Origin: Acinetobacter corruptisaponis
Lineage (GTDB): Bacteria > Pseudomonadota > Gammaproteobacteria > Pseudomonadales > Moraxellaceae
Length of the DNA: 64,000 bases
Assembly (NCBI RefSeq): GCF_030053775.1
Contig: NZ_CP125670.1
Span: 124,001 to 188,000, forward strand
Direction: 5' to 3'
Every line of letters begins with the position of its first letter. Positions within the stretch are counted from its first letter, which is position 1. A program made the translations under genes and the position numbers. The notes beneath the pieces are model-generated. The model searched no databases and was not told where the DNA came from. It was given only the letters and a program-made list of their open reading frames with translations. Shown piece after piece: positions 50,691 to 60,375 of this stretch.

Positions 50691-51340
50691 CTTAAATAAA
50701 AAAGTCTCCGACAAACCCGGTACGGTTCAATACTACCCAAAGACATTCCCTCTCCAGTGATCGATACAAGCTTCTCATCAGGACGTATTTGAATCAACAC
50801 ATCGGTACATTCAGTTTCTATATGTGGTTCATTGAAAAGTATTGTTCTGTTCTGATCTATAGGACTTACAAATGTTTCATAAATTGCAATCATCGGATGC
50901 TTTGTTTCGAGTACTTCATTATCCTTTTGAACAAAAAACTCATAACCATCAGCTAGTCTCAACAAATTGTATGCCAAGAAAAAGATCTTACCATGCACTA
51001 TCTCTACAATATCATCGTGCTTTGCTGTAAGTAGTGCAGATGTAGGATGGATAAGGAACTCATAACCCGATCCTGAATAAAAAGTCTCACTTTCAACAAA
51101 GACTTTAATCACAGATTTTGGTCTTTCAATTTGAATAATTACTCTTTTTTCAGGAATTTGTGGATAGTAAATTTGAAAAGAAAGAAATTGCTCATCATCT
51201 TCAAAAGGATCTAGTATCACTAAATCCTTTTGGATTAAACGATCAGCAACTAATCCATCTACGAAAGATTTTATAAAATCATTCTGCATACTGGAGAGAT
51301 CTAATTTCTCAACTTCTGGTACGTTGCCAATCTTAAACAT
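50687..51340 (-). pseudogene. Unknown gene clipped at its 3' end by the IS
   Basis: This is a 217-residue ORF whose last 12 residues (EPYRVCRRLFYLS region) are IS sequence. Removing the IS and one ATAC restores the frame on the far side: SIKLLETFVSLSYLYSDMAV and onward to TAA at 49333-49335, a native tail of about 22 residues. The protein (FQIYYPQIPEKRVIIQIERP, GYEFLIHPTSALLTAKHDDI) has no family I know. It may still be partly functional because only the tail changed. Secreted and cell-wall genes follow on the same strand. Confidence 0.6.
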
Positions 51341-51357
51341 TTTCTTATCCTTTTTAA

Positions 51358-51756
51358 CTATTTCTGTTCAAGTAGTTTTGCTGCCTTATATGGTTTCAAA
51401 GCGATTAGATCCACTTTACAAGCTGCACCTGCTGTAAGTGCATCAGCTCCCCCCATTGGAGAATTTATTGCATTTATCTTATTGCAGATTTGGTAGACAG
51501 AGTTCACAGCACTCATCGAATTATTCCATGCTGCATCTTTACTTTTTGCAGGGTTAGAGGCTTTTATTGTATCGGCTAAGCCATTTAGTTTTTTCTCAAT
51601 ACCTGCATAACATTGGATTGCATCACCATAGGAAGAATCAGCACAGTTATATTTAATTTCCTGAATATTACTGAACTCAGTCTCAAACTTATTATTAGCT
51701 AATGTTAAAGTTGAAACAGATAACAACGCAGAAAATAGAACTGTTTGTATTTTCAT
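51358..51756 (-). CDS. Small secreted protein
   Basis: This 132-residue protein has a signal peptide (MKIQTVLFSALLSVSTLTLA). The mature part is helical with four Cys (YNCADSSYGDAIQCYAG, IYQICNKINAI, AGAACKVDL), so disulfides in the periplasm are likely. The neighbour upstream has a similar design. Both follow the peptidoglycan hydrolase gene on the same strand, which suggests an envelope role in transfer. No family recognised. Confidence 0.6.
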   Translation of the reverse strand: MKIQTVLFSALLSVSTLTLANNKFETEFSNIQEIKYNCADSSYGDAIQCYAGIEKKLNGLADTIKASNPAKSKDAAWNNSMSAVNSVYQICNKINAINSPMGGADALTAGAACKVDLIALKPYKAAKLLEQK

Positions 51757-51771
51757 TTTTTCATCCTCACA

Positions 51772-52122
51772 TTAAAGTTTTGCGTAAATAGCAGCATTAA
51801 GACTGGCTTTGCAATATGAAGAACTGACATTTTCAGCTGATCCCGTTTTGAGCTTATTGCATTCAGACTCAATTTGATTTTTAAACTGATTAAATACAGA
51901 ACTATTCTTTTGAGCATTCAAAGAAACCATCGTATTTTTAACTGATGTATAAATACCAATATATTTTTGATCTGTCTCTTTAACATTCAGAGATAACGGA
52001 TTGTCCTGTAATTTCTGAACAGCTTGATAATACTGATTATCAAGACCTGTATTCGCAACAGCACTGGTAGCATAAATGCTTACAGAGAGAGCACTACATA
52101 GGATCAAACCAATTTTTTTCAT
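51772..52122 (-). CDS. Small secreted protein
   Basis: This 116-residue protein has a signal peptide (MKKIGLILCSALSVSIYATS) and a mature helical part with two Cys (ESECNKLKTG, SSSYCKASLNA). AAGGAG precedes ATG 52122. It is 15 bp from the next small secreted gene and 20 bp from the hydrolase gene, so all three form an operon. Function unknown. Confidence 0.6.
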   Translation of the reverse strand: MKKIGLILCSALSVSIYATSAVANTGLDNQYYQAVQKLQDNPLSLNVKETDQKYIGIYTSVKNTMVSLNAQKNSSVFNQFKNQIESECNKLKTGSAENVSSSYCKASLNAAIYAKL

Positions 52123-52142
52123 AAAATTCTCCTTACTCGTAA

Positions 52143-54011
52143 TTATGGATATTCAGGGAAATAGGTACGAATATGTGATTTAAATTGAGATCCTGATACT
52201 GCTTCAGCACCAGTGATGACCCCATCACCATTCACATCCCATGCAGGGTTATCTCTAAACACATCAGGGTATCTAGCAATTGTATAGCCTCCACTTGGTA
52301 CACCCATGACTAGACTATACAATTGGCCTAAACTTGTTGGTTTTGACTCACGTAAACCACGATCCTTAAAGTACTTCTCAACATATTTCATCTGATCTGA
52401 GAATGATAATGCACCGAACTGGTCTCTAGTCATTCCCCAATAGTCCCATTGGCTTCTAGGCGTATTCTTATTACCTGTGCCGTCAGTATATTGCATGAAT
52501 TGAATAAGTCCTGTTGCAGATCCTTTAGGGTTTCGTGCATTTGTACTAAATGAACCTGCTGTTTCAAAACTAATTACCGCTGCCAAGTCATTAGGATTTG
52601 CACCTATATTCTTCGCTACTCTAATAATTGCATCTTTCTGTTCTTGAGTTAATGCTTTAGATCCACTGCGTTTAGTTACAACAGACGTTGCAAGTTGATA
52701 ATCAGAAGCGGTAGGAGGAAGATCTTCAAGTTCTAAGTTACTAATTAAAGCTATGCTTCGACCGCTTTCAATTGCCTGTCTTAATTCCTCTACTTTTCCT
52801 GCTATATATTTGGCCTTTGCAATGGTATAGGCAGCAAGTAATGCTTCGATGCGTTCATTTTGACGCATCAATTCAGTTTTTATATGATTACGGGCAACTT
52901 CCATATTAAGAAGTTCAACCCATAATGATCGATTTGAGGCTTTTATAATATCTTGTGCCCATCCTGAAGATGAGAACCGCCTATACGCTAAATCTTCTAT
53001 ATGCCCTTTAACCGTCTGATCATCACCAATATCAATTTTAATTGGCTCTTGTTCACCTATCTGGCCAGTGTCCCTGAAGATGTCTTCAAGCTCTCTGTAA
53101 GTGACGTTTGGATCATAGGCCTGCGCCTCAGTGATCGTTCCATCCTCAAGAGCTTTTTGTCTTGCCTCAATAACCGATATATTTAATTTCGCAAGTTGCT
53201 CATCAGTAGCTCCATAACCCTGCGGTAAAGGAAATTTTAGGCCTGAAAATTTCGGCTGCGATGCACCAGATCCTACTGGTAAACTTGCTCCATAAAGAAT
53301 GTTAAATTGTTGCCGAATTGTTGATCCTAGATAGTTCTTATATGCACTCGCATTAATCGGTATATCATCTTTAAGATAAGGCGTAGGATCTGTAACATAG
53401 TAGCCACTTAAACCATTTCTGTTTGCGCCGACCGATTGAATGTTTTGAAAAGGATTAGCATCAGCTCCCTTACTGGAATTGCCTAACCATGCGTTACGTG
53501 CTCTGGTACTTTCTTTTTGAGGGACAGCATAGTCAAAATGTAAATGAGTACCACGAGATACACCCGTGTTCCCCATCGTACCAATAAATTGCCCTTTTTT
53601 TACTTCTGTTCCGACATTAATTGGTGATCGATTTGCCAAGTGCAAATATTGATAAACATCGTTATTGTCTTTTCTTCTTATTCGTATGAAATTACCGCCA
53701 CCATTTAACCAGTCATTTGCTATAACTGTACCATCAGCAATAGCATAAAGTTTATGGTCGCCATTAGTATTGACAATATCCAGACCTGCATGTGTACGTG
53801 CTGATCCATCCGAATTAGTACGCCCCATTCCAAAACGGGTAGTAACAATTAAATTACCAGATAAGGGCATTTCCCCTATGGCAATATTTGTTGGCTTTCC
53901 TGTCTGACCACTTGGCTGATTATATTCAAATTGCATTGAAGCATGGACATCACCATACATCAGAGCACAGAGAACAACGCAAAGTTGCTTCTTTGAATTA
54001 AAAATTGTCAT
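52143..54011 (-). CDS. Peptidoglycan hydrolase: M23 peptidase plus transglycosylase-like domain
   Basis: This 622-residue exported protein has a signal peptide (LCVVLCALMYGDVHA). An M23/LytM endopeptidase domain at about 55-185 has RTHAGLDIVN and RGTHLHFDYA (HxH zinc ligands). A helical middle follows. A lysozyme-like domain from about 455 has VISFETAGSFSTNARNPKGS, ATGLIQFMQY and a catalytic Glu. Near the C-terminus DVNGDGVITGAE is a complete EF-hand-type calcium loop. It would open the cell wall for the transfer channel. Joining a peptide cutter and a glycan cutter in one protein is uncommon but known in T4SS. Confidence 0.82.
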   Translation of the reverse strand: MTIFNSKKQLCVVLCALMYGDVHASMQFEYNQPSGQTGKPTNIAIGEMPLSGNLIVTTRFGMGRTNSDGSARTHAGLDIVNTNGDHKLYAIADGTVIANDWLNGGGNFIRIRRKDNNDVYQYLHLANRSPINVGTEVKKGQFIGTMGNTGVSRGTHLHFDYAVPQKESTRARNAWLGNSSKGADANPFQNIQSVGANRNGLSGYYVTDPTPYLKDDIPINASAYKNYLGSTIRQQFNILYGASLPVGSGASQPKFSGLKFPLPQGYGATDEQLAKLNISVIEARQKALEDGTITEAQAYDPNVTYRELEDIFRDTGQIGEQEPIKIDIGDDQTVKGHIEDLAYRRFSSSGWAQDIIKASNRSLWVELLNMEVARNHIKTELMRQNERIEALLAAYTIAKAKYIAGKVEELRQAIESGRSIALISNLELEDLPPTASDYQLATSVVTKRSGSKALTQEQKDAIIRVAKNIGANPNDLAAVISFETAGSFSTNARNPKGSATGLIQFMQYTDGTGNKNTPRSQWDYWGMTRDQFGALSFSDQMKYVEKYFKDRGLRESKPTSLGQLYSLVMGVPSGGYTIARYPDVFRDNPAWDVNGDGVITGAEAVSGSQFKSHIRTYFPEYP

Positions 54012-54242
54012 TTATGCCTCTTTATCATTCAGTGGTAAACCATCTGAATATCTAATTTTGAATATCTAATTCTGTGTTCAATTTTCTTCTAAACTGCTGA
54101 ATTATGCAAGTTTTATAGCATAATGTTTTTATTTTTTAGATATATCTAATTTTTAAAAAACCTTTACAATTCTAAAATTGACTACCATATTGATTTATTT
54201 ATACTTACCTTATGTATATAAATATTAAAAAAGGAGATGGTC
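54012..54242. promoter_or_regulatory. Divergent promoter region with T/A box
   Basis: This 230-bp AT-rich gap lies between the hydrolase gene (minus) and the coiled-coil gene (plus). It contains ATTTTTAAAAAA at 54149-54160 and the nearby AGATATATCT palindrome (54138-54147). No gene is seen. Confidence 0.4.
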
Positions 54243-54635
54243 ATGAATAATCTTCCTTACTCTGAGGGCGGTTTGGATGGTGGAATGTTTCATCCATCAG
54301 TCCTCGATAGAAAAGAACGTGAGTATCAGCAATACATGGATACTCAAACACCTATTGCTGCTCAAAAAATACGAAATTTTGTAAATGGGAACAATAACCA
54401 TAGTTTAGGTCAAGCTCTACCAAATGAAGTTTTATATGATCAAAACTATGTTAATCAAATCGCAAATGAGTTAGAGCGAGTTAAATTACAGTTATTACTC
54501 ACTCAACGTGAATTGAATTTAAAGAATAATCAACTCAATGATGCTTATTTGAATATTTCTAAAGGCAATGCAACAATTAATCGTCTTGATGATTTAATTG
54601 ATGATTTAAAAGCAAAACTTAGTTCATCCAAATAA
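54243..54635 (+). CDS. Unknown coiled-coil protein
   Basis: This 130-residue protein has a C-terminal half that is a strong coiled coil (NQIANELERVKLQLLLTQRE, then DDLIDDLKAKLSSSK). The N-terminal part (PYSEGGLDGGMFHPSVLDRK) is probably disordered. AGGAG ends six bases before ATG 54243, so this start is preferred over 54237. It is convergent with dotA through a shared terminator. No function recognised. Confidence 0.6.
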   Translation: MNNLPYSEGGLDGGMFHPSVLDRKEREYQQYMDTQTPIAAQKIRNFVNGNNNHSLGQALPNEVLYDQNYVNQIANELERVKLQLLLTQRELNLKNNQLNDAYLNISKGNATINRLDDLIDDLKAKLSSSK

Positions 54636-54642
54636 CATTGTT

Positions 54643-54679
54643 AAAAAAAAAAAGAGTTTCTTAAGAAACTCTTTTTTTT
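54643..54679. terminator. Bidirectional terminator
   Basis: AAAGAGTTTCTTAAGAAACT continues as a perfect palindrome flanked by A- and T-runs on both sides. It lies between the convergent coiled-coil gene and dotA. Confidence 0.85.
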
Positions 54680-54686
54680 ATTTCAA

Positions 54687-57395
54687 TTAATGCCGTGAAT
54701 CTTGTGATAAGCCTCTATTATCCGTATTCAATGATTGGAAATTTCTTGATTGTGGTAAGTATGGCGCATTGCCTGTTTTAGATAACTGATTTTGACCCGA
54801 TACAGGCGAGAACGTCATACTGGAGAAATTTGGTATAGCCATTCTATTCGCATTATTGAATGAAGATAACTGTGCAGTGCCTAATGTAGCTTGCTGAGAA
54901 AGCCCCTGTCTTGCGTTATAAGCACCATAAGCAGCTAACCCACCTGCAATACCCCCTCTCGCAATACCTTGCCCTACTGCTCTCCCAACATTGTTCTGTT
55001 GAGGAGCTGCTCCTACAGAACTAGGATTAGCATTAGGCAAACTAGAAACTGATCCTGATGGCTTTGCTGTAGATCCAGATCCACGATTAACTAAAACAGT
55101 GCCATCACCACCCTGCGGTCTTTGCCCTTGTCCACCACCGCCACCATTTGGATTAGGTGAAGCACCCTGTCCACCAGATCCACCACTACCACCATAATAT
55201 CCTGCTGCTTTAGGTGCTGCACTACCAGCATTATGTGCAAGATTGGTCTCACCAAGAGAACGAGATAAATTCGTACCCAACCATGAAATAACACTATCAG
55301 CCAGTGTAGTCGGCAATGAAAATATCAAAAAGATGATTGGTAAAAGGATCGTGCAATACAAGATCACCCAAGCCATCAAGAAGAAAAATTGTGATAGTGC
55401 AGCAATGAATCCATTTGATGTGAATTGAGTTGCACCCATGATTGTGAAGAATACGTTTGTAGTAAAAGTAATAATAGGATCTGACAGCATAAATGCTAAA
55501 TAGAATCCCATTAAAGACAACATAGGCCTGAAGAACAAAGCAATAACGGTCAAGTATCCTTGCATCTGCGAACCAACAAAGGTTCTATCAGGAATCATGT
55601 GCATAATCGACCATAAGATCAAACCAGTCATTGCCTGAAGAATGTGGAGCACCCAACCAATAACAGCCATCAAGAAGAATACATACGGTAATGTTGGGAT
55701 AATAATAGCCATGTAAATTGCTACCAACTTACCCATTACCATGATTTTCCCTAACTTCTCAGATAAGTAATCAACCAAGCCAATTGCTATCTGAGCAGCT
55801 GTACCAATGTTGTCTGAGAATACTGCACCTGTTGCACCACCTACAGTTAATCCAATTCGCAGGCCAGAAATAGCACCATCCAATTGAGTTAGTACGATAT
55901 GCAAAACATTACCTGTTGTTTGCATTCGAGTAATAGCATCAACATTATTGGTTGCACTAGAACCAACAAACGTATCGATAAAGACTCGCATCGTTTTCAT
56001 AACTAAAGTTGTATTAGCGTCTTCTACATCAGCTGCAATACGTTTATATGAAACATCTTCACTTGTAAGATCCTCTGGAATTAAATTTTCCATATCAGAC
56101 GTAGACAAGTTAGTTACTACTGTAGGGGTTTTCATATAATCATTAATGGCCATATCCATTTGACGAACGAGAACGTTATACATAACTTTCTCTTTCTCAC
56201 TGGATACTCCCTCACGATTCATCCGTTGTAAGTCAGGATTAGTACCACGATATATGACTTTAGCTTTAGCATCATAAATATCTTTCTGGAACTCACCCAT
56301 TTGCCTTTTGGCTAATGCAACCTGAGTCCAACCTTTTTGAGCATAGTAATCAAGTGTTTTTTGGATATATGAGTTTTGCTGCGAAGTTAAATAATTCGTG
56401 ATTTCGGAATCCGTTCTTGCTATCTCATCTGTGATTATTTTATCAAGGACAAGTGGATCAAATCGTTGTTTAAAGATTGTTGCATAAGACTCAGGACTTT
56501 CTGCCAAATCAGGAAAATTATTTACATAAGCTGTGATAGCTGTATTTAATCGACTAATACCCTGAAATTTTAAATTCTGAATATTCAGAATCATTCTTGT
56601 TTTATAGGTTTTATAATCATCCAAATCAGGATTTTGAGTTAAGTACTTAATATTAGTCCCTAACGCTGAAGCATTAGTAACAATATAGTCAGAGCTACCA
56701 CAAATTGCTCCAAAGTATCCTTGATCTAAATATTTATTATTATCAACAAGTTCACCATGAAATATATTTTCACCACCAACCGTTTTGATATAACTTCTTG
56801 AACCATCAGGATAGACTTTTTCGCCTATTGAAGCATCTGGACTGAAATTAGCATTCAAAACCCTTGTACATTGGTACTGACGTATTTTTTGTAACGCAAA
56901 GGCTCTATATCCATAAGGATCATAGTTATCAATGGAAGCGAAACTTGGTGATGGATTTTGAATAGCAGTCTGTAGGAATTCTCGATTCGCTTTATTAGTC
57001 ATTCCATTTGACGCCAGAACAATCATCAATAACAGAATGTTAATAACACTATAGAGAGAAACAGTAGGTAGTAAGAAAACCACCGCAGTAATAAAGCGAA
57101 TTACAACCCACCCTTTTTTACTTCCCTGTCCAAACACTTCACCATCTTGAGCAGTGTGCATCACAGAAGAAAAGATTAGACATAGAAAAAGGAAAGCAGC
57201 AGCTACAAGTCCCATGTGCCCTAGCGCACCAAACAACACAGGGGCAAGTTCGCCACTAGGCGGTGCAGTTGCAGCAGGTGAGTTTCCTGTTACAAACGCT
57301 TGAATGAAATCGTGGCCAAAAATTTTGCCTAGTAACGCAACAGCAGCATCATTCTGACAGGTACTATCAGATGAAAACGGGCAGTATATACTCAT
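54687..57395 (-). CDS. dotA: DotA/TraY polytopic T4SS protein
   Basis: This 902-residue protein has N-terminal spans near 55-80 (MGLVAAAFLFLCLIFSSVMH) and 95-135 (ITAVVFLLPTVSLYSVINIL). A large periplasmic domain has many Tyr and Gln (160-520), followed by at least five spans from 540 to 740 (YMAIIIPTLPYVFFLMAVIG; LTVIALFFRPMLSLMGFYLA). The C-terminal 170 residues are Gly/Ser/Asn-rich and disordered. This is the DotA/TraY layout, and length is close to IncI TraY and Legionella DotA (about 1048). It is probably an inner-membrane channel part. Confidence 0.84.
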   Translation of the reverse strand: MSIYCPFSSDSTCQNDAAVALLGKIFGHDFIQAFVTGNSPAATAPPSGELAPVLFGALGHMGLVAAAFLFLCLIFSSVMHTAQDGEVFGQGSKKGWVVIRFITAVVFLLPTVSLYSVINILLLMIVLASNGMTNKANREFLQTAIQNPSPSFASIDNYDPYGYRAFALQKIRQYQCTRVLNANFSPDASIGEKVYPDGSRSYIKTVGGENIFHGELVDNNKYLDQGYFGAICGSSDYIVTNASALGTNIKYLTQNPDLDDYKTYKTRMILNIQNLKFQGISRLNTAITAYVNNFPDLAESPESYATIFKQRFDPLVLDKIITDEIARTDSEITNYLTSQQNSYIQKTLDYYAQKGWTQVALAKRQMGEFQKDIYDAKAKVIYRGTNPDLQRMNREGVSSEKEKVMYNVLVRQMDMAINDYMKTPTVVTNLSTSDMENLIPEDLTSEDVSYKRIAADVEDANTTLVMKTMRVFIDTFVGSSATNNVDAITRMQTTGNVLHIVLTQLDGAISGLRIGLTVGGATGAVFSDNIGTAAQIAIGLVDYLSEKLGKIMVMGKLVAIYMAIIIPTLPYVFFLMAVIGWVLHILQAMTGLILWSIMHMIPDRTFVGSQMQGYLTVIALFFRPMLSLMGFYLAFMLSDPIITFTTNVFFTIMGATQFTSNGFIAALSQFFFLMAWVILYCTILLPIIFLIFSLPTTLADSVISWLGTNLSRSLGETNLAHNAGSAAPKAAGYYGGSGGSGGQGASPNPNGGGGGQGQRPQGGDGTVLVNRGSGSTAKPSGSVSSLPNANPSSVGAAPQQNNVGRAVGQGIARGGIAGGLAAYGAYNARQGLSQQATLGTAQLSSFNNANRMAIPNFSSMTFSPVSGQNQLSKTGNAPYLPQSRNFQSLNTDNRGLSQDSRH

Positions 57396-57753
57396 TAATG
57401 TTATCCTTTTTTATCCTAGCAAATCAAATTGTCTAGGCTTACAAGTAGCTCTACTATCTTGTTAATTGGAGTAAAGAATACGCATAAAAACGGACTTTCT
57501 TTACTATAGGCAATATTAATTTAAATTTTAGTAATACACAATTTTTAAAAATTTTCGAGCAAAGATTTTTTTGTTGAGATTCTAATCATTTTTTAAAGCA
57601 CTTTGAAAAATAAAGTATTACAATCAATTGATACGAGTTGTATAGTAGTGTTTAATGTAAAACTTAATGTTAAGTTTTAGCGTCTATTAATTTAAAAATT
57701 TATGTTTACAACTAATGAGTTAGGAAGAATCAATATCTTTAGAGGTTACGGGT
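57396..57753. promoter_or_regulatory. Divergent control region with palindromes
   Basis: No gene is seen in this 358-bp gap between dotA (minus) and the next plus-strand gene. It has ATTTTTAAAAAT (57541-57552), ATTTTTTAAAG (57588-57598), and a near-perfect palindrome AAAACTTAATGTTAAGTTTT at 57659-57678 (9-bp arms, TG centre). The latter lies 75 bp before the plus-strand gene and may be an operator. Confidence 0.45.
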
Positions 57754-58326
57754 ATGTATTGTAGTACCAAATCATATACAAACTTACTTGCATCGATTGT
57801 TGATATGCAACAATCTGCACCTTTAAATACAATGCACGCTAATCAGATCCTAAGTTATGCAATGCAGGCAGGAAATGATAACAAGCTGAATAAAGTTTTA
57901 GAACACAGGATACAGCATGGTCTCAAGGATGTTGACAATAGCTCTGTTGCCTTAAAGCATCAAATCATCAATGATAAAGTTTTGGTCAACCTGAAACGAG
58001 AACGTACAGCTCTGAATGAAGCAAACAATCTCGTTTTTGAGACTGCCCTCGCCTTTATGAAAGATCCTTCACTTGAAAAAGTTAATGATGAATCTCTGAC
58101 TAAAACTTTACAATGTATCAAGAATCTTAACTGCGAACGCTCAGCAAAAATTGATTTCGTGAGATCAACAAAAGAGAACGTACTGGCATTCGTACCAGAA
58201 AGCCAAAAATTCTCAGTTGAGAAGCAAATTGTTTCTAAACATAGAGAAATTGAAAGAGATAGCACAACTACCCAAAAAGTTGTATTAAAATCTACTATTG
58301 AAAACAGCTTTAATCCGCAACGATAA
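57754..58326 (+). CDS. Unknown helical protein
   Basis: This 190-residue soluble, mostly helical protein (NQILSYAMQAGNDNKLNKVL; NDESLTKTLQCIKNLNCERS) is rich in charged residues. AGAGGTT lies upstream of ATG 57754. It is followed by a second unknown gene on the same strand after 37 bp. No signal peptide, membrane span or family. Confidence 0.58.
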   Translation: MYCSTKSYTNLLASIVDMQQSAPLNTMHANQILSYAMQAGNDNKLNKVLEHRIQHGLKDVDNSSVALKHQIINDKVLVNLKRERTALNEANNLVFETALAFMKDPSLEKVNDESLTKTLQCIKNLNCERSAKIDFVRSTKENVLAFVPESQKFSVEKQIVSKHREIERDSTTTQKVVLKSTIENSFNPQR

Positions 58327-58363
58327 ACTTAAGATATGACCGTAGATCGGCATGGAGGTTACA

Positions 58364-58840
58364 ATGGATACAACAGATATTAAATGCAGTAAAGTTATTC
58401 CCTTTACTGGACTACTCTCACCAAGTCCGCTTTTAAATAATTTGCACAAGACGGCTAAACTTGAAATTCCAGAAGTTAATGACCACCGAAAATCTTTAGG
58501 AAACATCTTTAACCGATTAGGAATCAATAATATCCAATCGCTCATTTTAGACAATCCAAAGTTAAACTCAGTTGTTTTAAGTGAAGTAGCGAATAACTTC
58601 TTCACCAGTAGCTACTATAGAAAAGCAGATGAATTGGTAAGAACAATGTCTATGCCAAATTACCAATTTGAAAATGACTCAAATGAAATAACAAAATCCG
58701 CAACTCCCGTAATCAACCCAATGCAAAAAGAGATTATTGAGCAAATTAAGGCCAAAGAACAACTTTCGCAGCAACGCTCGAATGAAGTAACAAAAGAAAA
58801 TTCCAACAATCAAGAACAAGGTTTTGGATCATTCTTCTAA
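58364..58840 (+). CDS. Unknown protein
   Basis: This is a 158-residue protein from ATG 58364, preferred over 58352 because GGAGG (58354-58358) lies directly before it. It contains VNDHRKSLGNIFNRLGINNI and a Gln/Asn-rich acidic tail. Its stop overlaps the stop of the convergent gene 58837-60375. No family recognised. Confidence 0.55.
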   Translation: MDTTDIKCSKVIPFTGLLSPSPLLNNLHKTAKLEIPEVNDHRKSLGNIFNRLGINNIQSLILDNPKLNSVVLSEVANNFFTSSYYRKADELVRTMSMPNYQFENDSNEITKSATPVINPMQKEIIEQIKAKEQLSQQRSNEVTKENSNNQEQGFGSFF

Positions 58841-60375
58841 TTTTTAATCAAATATATTTGACGGGGAGAGTTCTCCGTCAAATAATAAAAAAAACTTAAA
58901 TCAAGTTTTGAAATTCTTTCAAGCTCGTTTTTATATTTTTGTTCAATCATCAATTTATCAAAATCAATAAAGAAACCAATATTTACTTCAACAATAAACT
59001 CTGAATAAAATCTCAAATAATAATAAACTATTTGGAATGTTGAAAAGTTTTGGAATGCTTCTGGACTTACCGAATATGCACTTTCATACTTATTTTTCAA
59101 AAATATAATTACAGATTTTATTTTTGTATTAATTAAAGAAATTAATTCTTTTGAGTAGGCAACCGAATTATTGATAAGTGTCAGATAATTATCACTCAAA
59201 AATTTATATACATAATTTTTTGAAAAAATATAAGCCATAGAAAATAAGAGTTCATACTTTAAATAATTAAGCTGCACAGCCTCGATTTTACTTTTTTGCT
59301 TTAATAAGTTGGCATCGATATATTCCAAAAAGTTAATGTAAAATCCTTGCAAGGGTAAAGTTTTCTCAATTTTAAAAAATTGTTCTGCATAGTGAATACA
59401 GGTTTCTCTAAACAATTTTTTAAAATCATCAAAACTAAAATCACATAGATTCTGATTGATGAGAATAGTGGTATCAAGTTGAATCTCAGTGTTTACTGGT
59501 TCATGAATAGTTTGTTCCTGATCCTGTTTTAGAGATATGCCCTCTCCTGATAATTTGACTGTATTGACTCTACCATTTGACTCAATCCAGTTTGTTATTT
59601 CAAACGCTAGTTCAGAGAATTCAGCTTCAGTTAATTCTCCAACATCGTCAACCAGATTAACTTCAACCTTATTAATCTGTTTAGTATTAGTAAAACCTAG
59701 TTCACAGATCAAATTATCAAAACAAATTAAAAAATTAGAGAAATTTGCTATTGCAGATTCAAGTATGTTTGAAATATGGAATTTTGTATTTAAAAGATCG
59801 GTTTTAAAACAATTTGAATAGTTACCACTAGAAGATAGGATAAGAATGAAAAATAAGTTCCTAAAAAAAGGATGATCAAATTCTTCACTGGAATAGTTCT
59901 TCCAAATGTCCTTTAGATTTGAAACAATTTCATCACAAGATGTAAAAAAAGGATCTGTAGTCTCTGGATCTATCAGGCAATTTTCCAATACAAAACCAAA
60001 GTCACCCAACTGAAATTGAGAGTTGTTTTTATACCAAAATGGTAAAACGATTTCAGGATTTTTATTATCAATTTTGCATAAATATGTGCCGTATTTAGAA
60101 CATTGTTCATGTAGATAAAGACATAATATTACGTGGTGAATTCCCCAAATCCTAGTATAGTCTTGATTAAAGAATGAATATTTAAAAAATATTGAAGCAT
60201 AACCATTCTGTAAAATATGCTGAAACTTATTAAGGATATATTTACTATCTAAACCACTATTTAAATCTAAATGCTTAATCTCATTGTCTTTATTGCAATA
60301 AAGATTTAAGTAACCTACAAATTCATTATCATTTTCAGTCAGCAGTAAATCTTCAAAGCAATAATATTTTATCAT
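58837..60375 (-). CDS. Unknown large protein, last gene of the minus-strand operon
   Basis: This 512-residue protein is rich in Phe, Tyr, Asn and Ile. Examples are HVILCLYLHEQCSKYGTYLC and VYKFLSDNYLTLINNSVAYS. A stretch VNLVDDVGELTEAEFSELAF lies near the middle. It has no signal peptide and no clear membrane span. It overlaps the upstream gene by 4 bp (ATGA). Low GC and low-complexity segments suggest a fast-evolving plasmid protein. Function unknown. Confidence 0.6.
   Translation of the reverse strand: MIKYYCFEDLLLTENDNEFVGYLNLYCNKDNEIKHLDLNSGLDSKYILNKFQHILQNGYASIFFKYSFFNQDYTRIWGIHHVILCLYLHEQCSKYGTYLCKIDNKNPEIVLPFWYKNNSQFQLGDFGFVLENCLIDPETTDPFFTSCDEIVSNLKDIWKNYSSEEFDHPFFRNLFFILILSSSGNYSNCFKTDLLNTKFHISNILESAIANFSNFLICFDNLICELGFTNTKQINKVEVNLVDDVGELTEAEFSELAFEITNWIESNGRVNTVKLSGEGISLKQDQEQTIHEPVNTEIQLDTTILINQNLCDFSFDDFKKLFRETCIHYAEQFFKIEKTLPLQGFYINFLEYIDANLLKQKSKIEAVQLNYLKYELLFSMAYIFSKNYVYKFLSDNYLTLINNSVAYSKELISLINTKIKSVIIFLKNKYESAYSVSPEAFQNFSTFQIVYYYLRFYSEFIVEVNIGFFIDFDKLMIEQKYKNELERISKLDLSFFYYLTENSPRQIYLIKN

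Larger units (their letters stand above)
49407..50729 (+). mobile_element. IS3-family element (IS51-like), damaged second copy
   Basis: Ends are TGAACCGTACCGGGTTTGTC as at 10786-12094. The target duplication is ATAC (49403-49406 and 50730-50733). It is 1323 bp, 14 bp longer than the intact copy because of a palindromic replacement in orfB. It interrupts the last codons of the minus-strand gene at 51340. Confidence 0.9.

Noticed and set aside
58857..58883. Terminator hairpin TTTGACGG...CCGTCAAA
   Set aside because: The stem is real but lies in the 3' coding end of the minus-strand gene and has no T-run on either strand.
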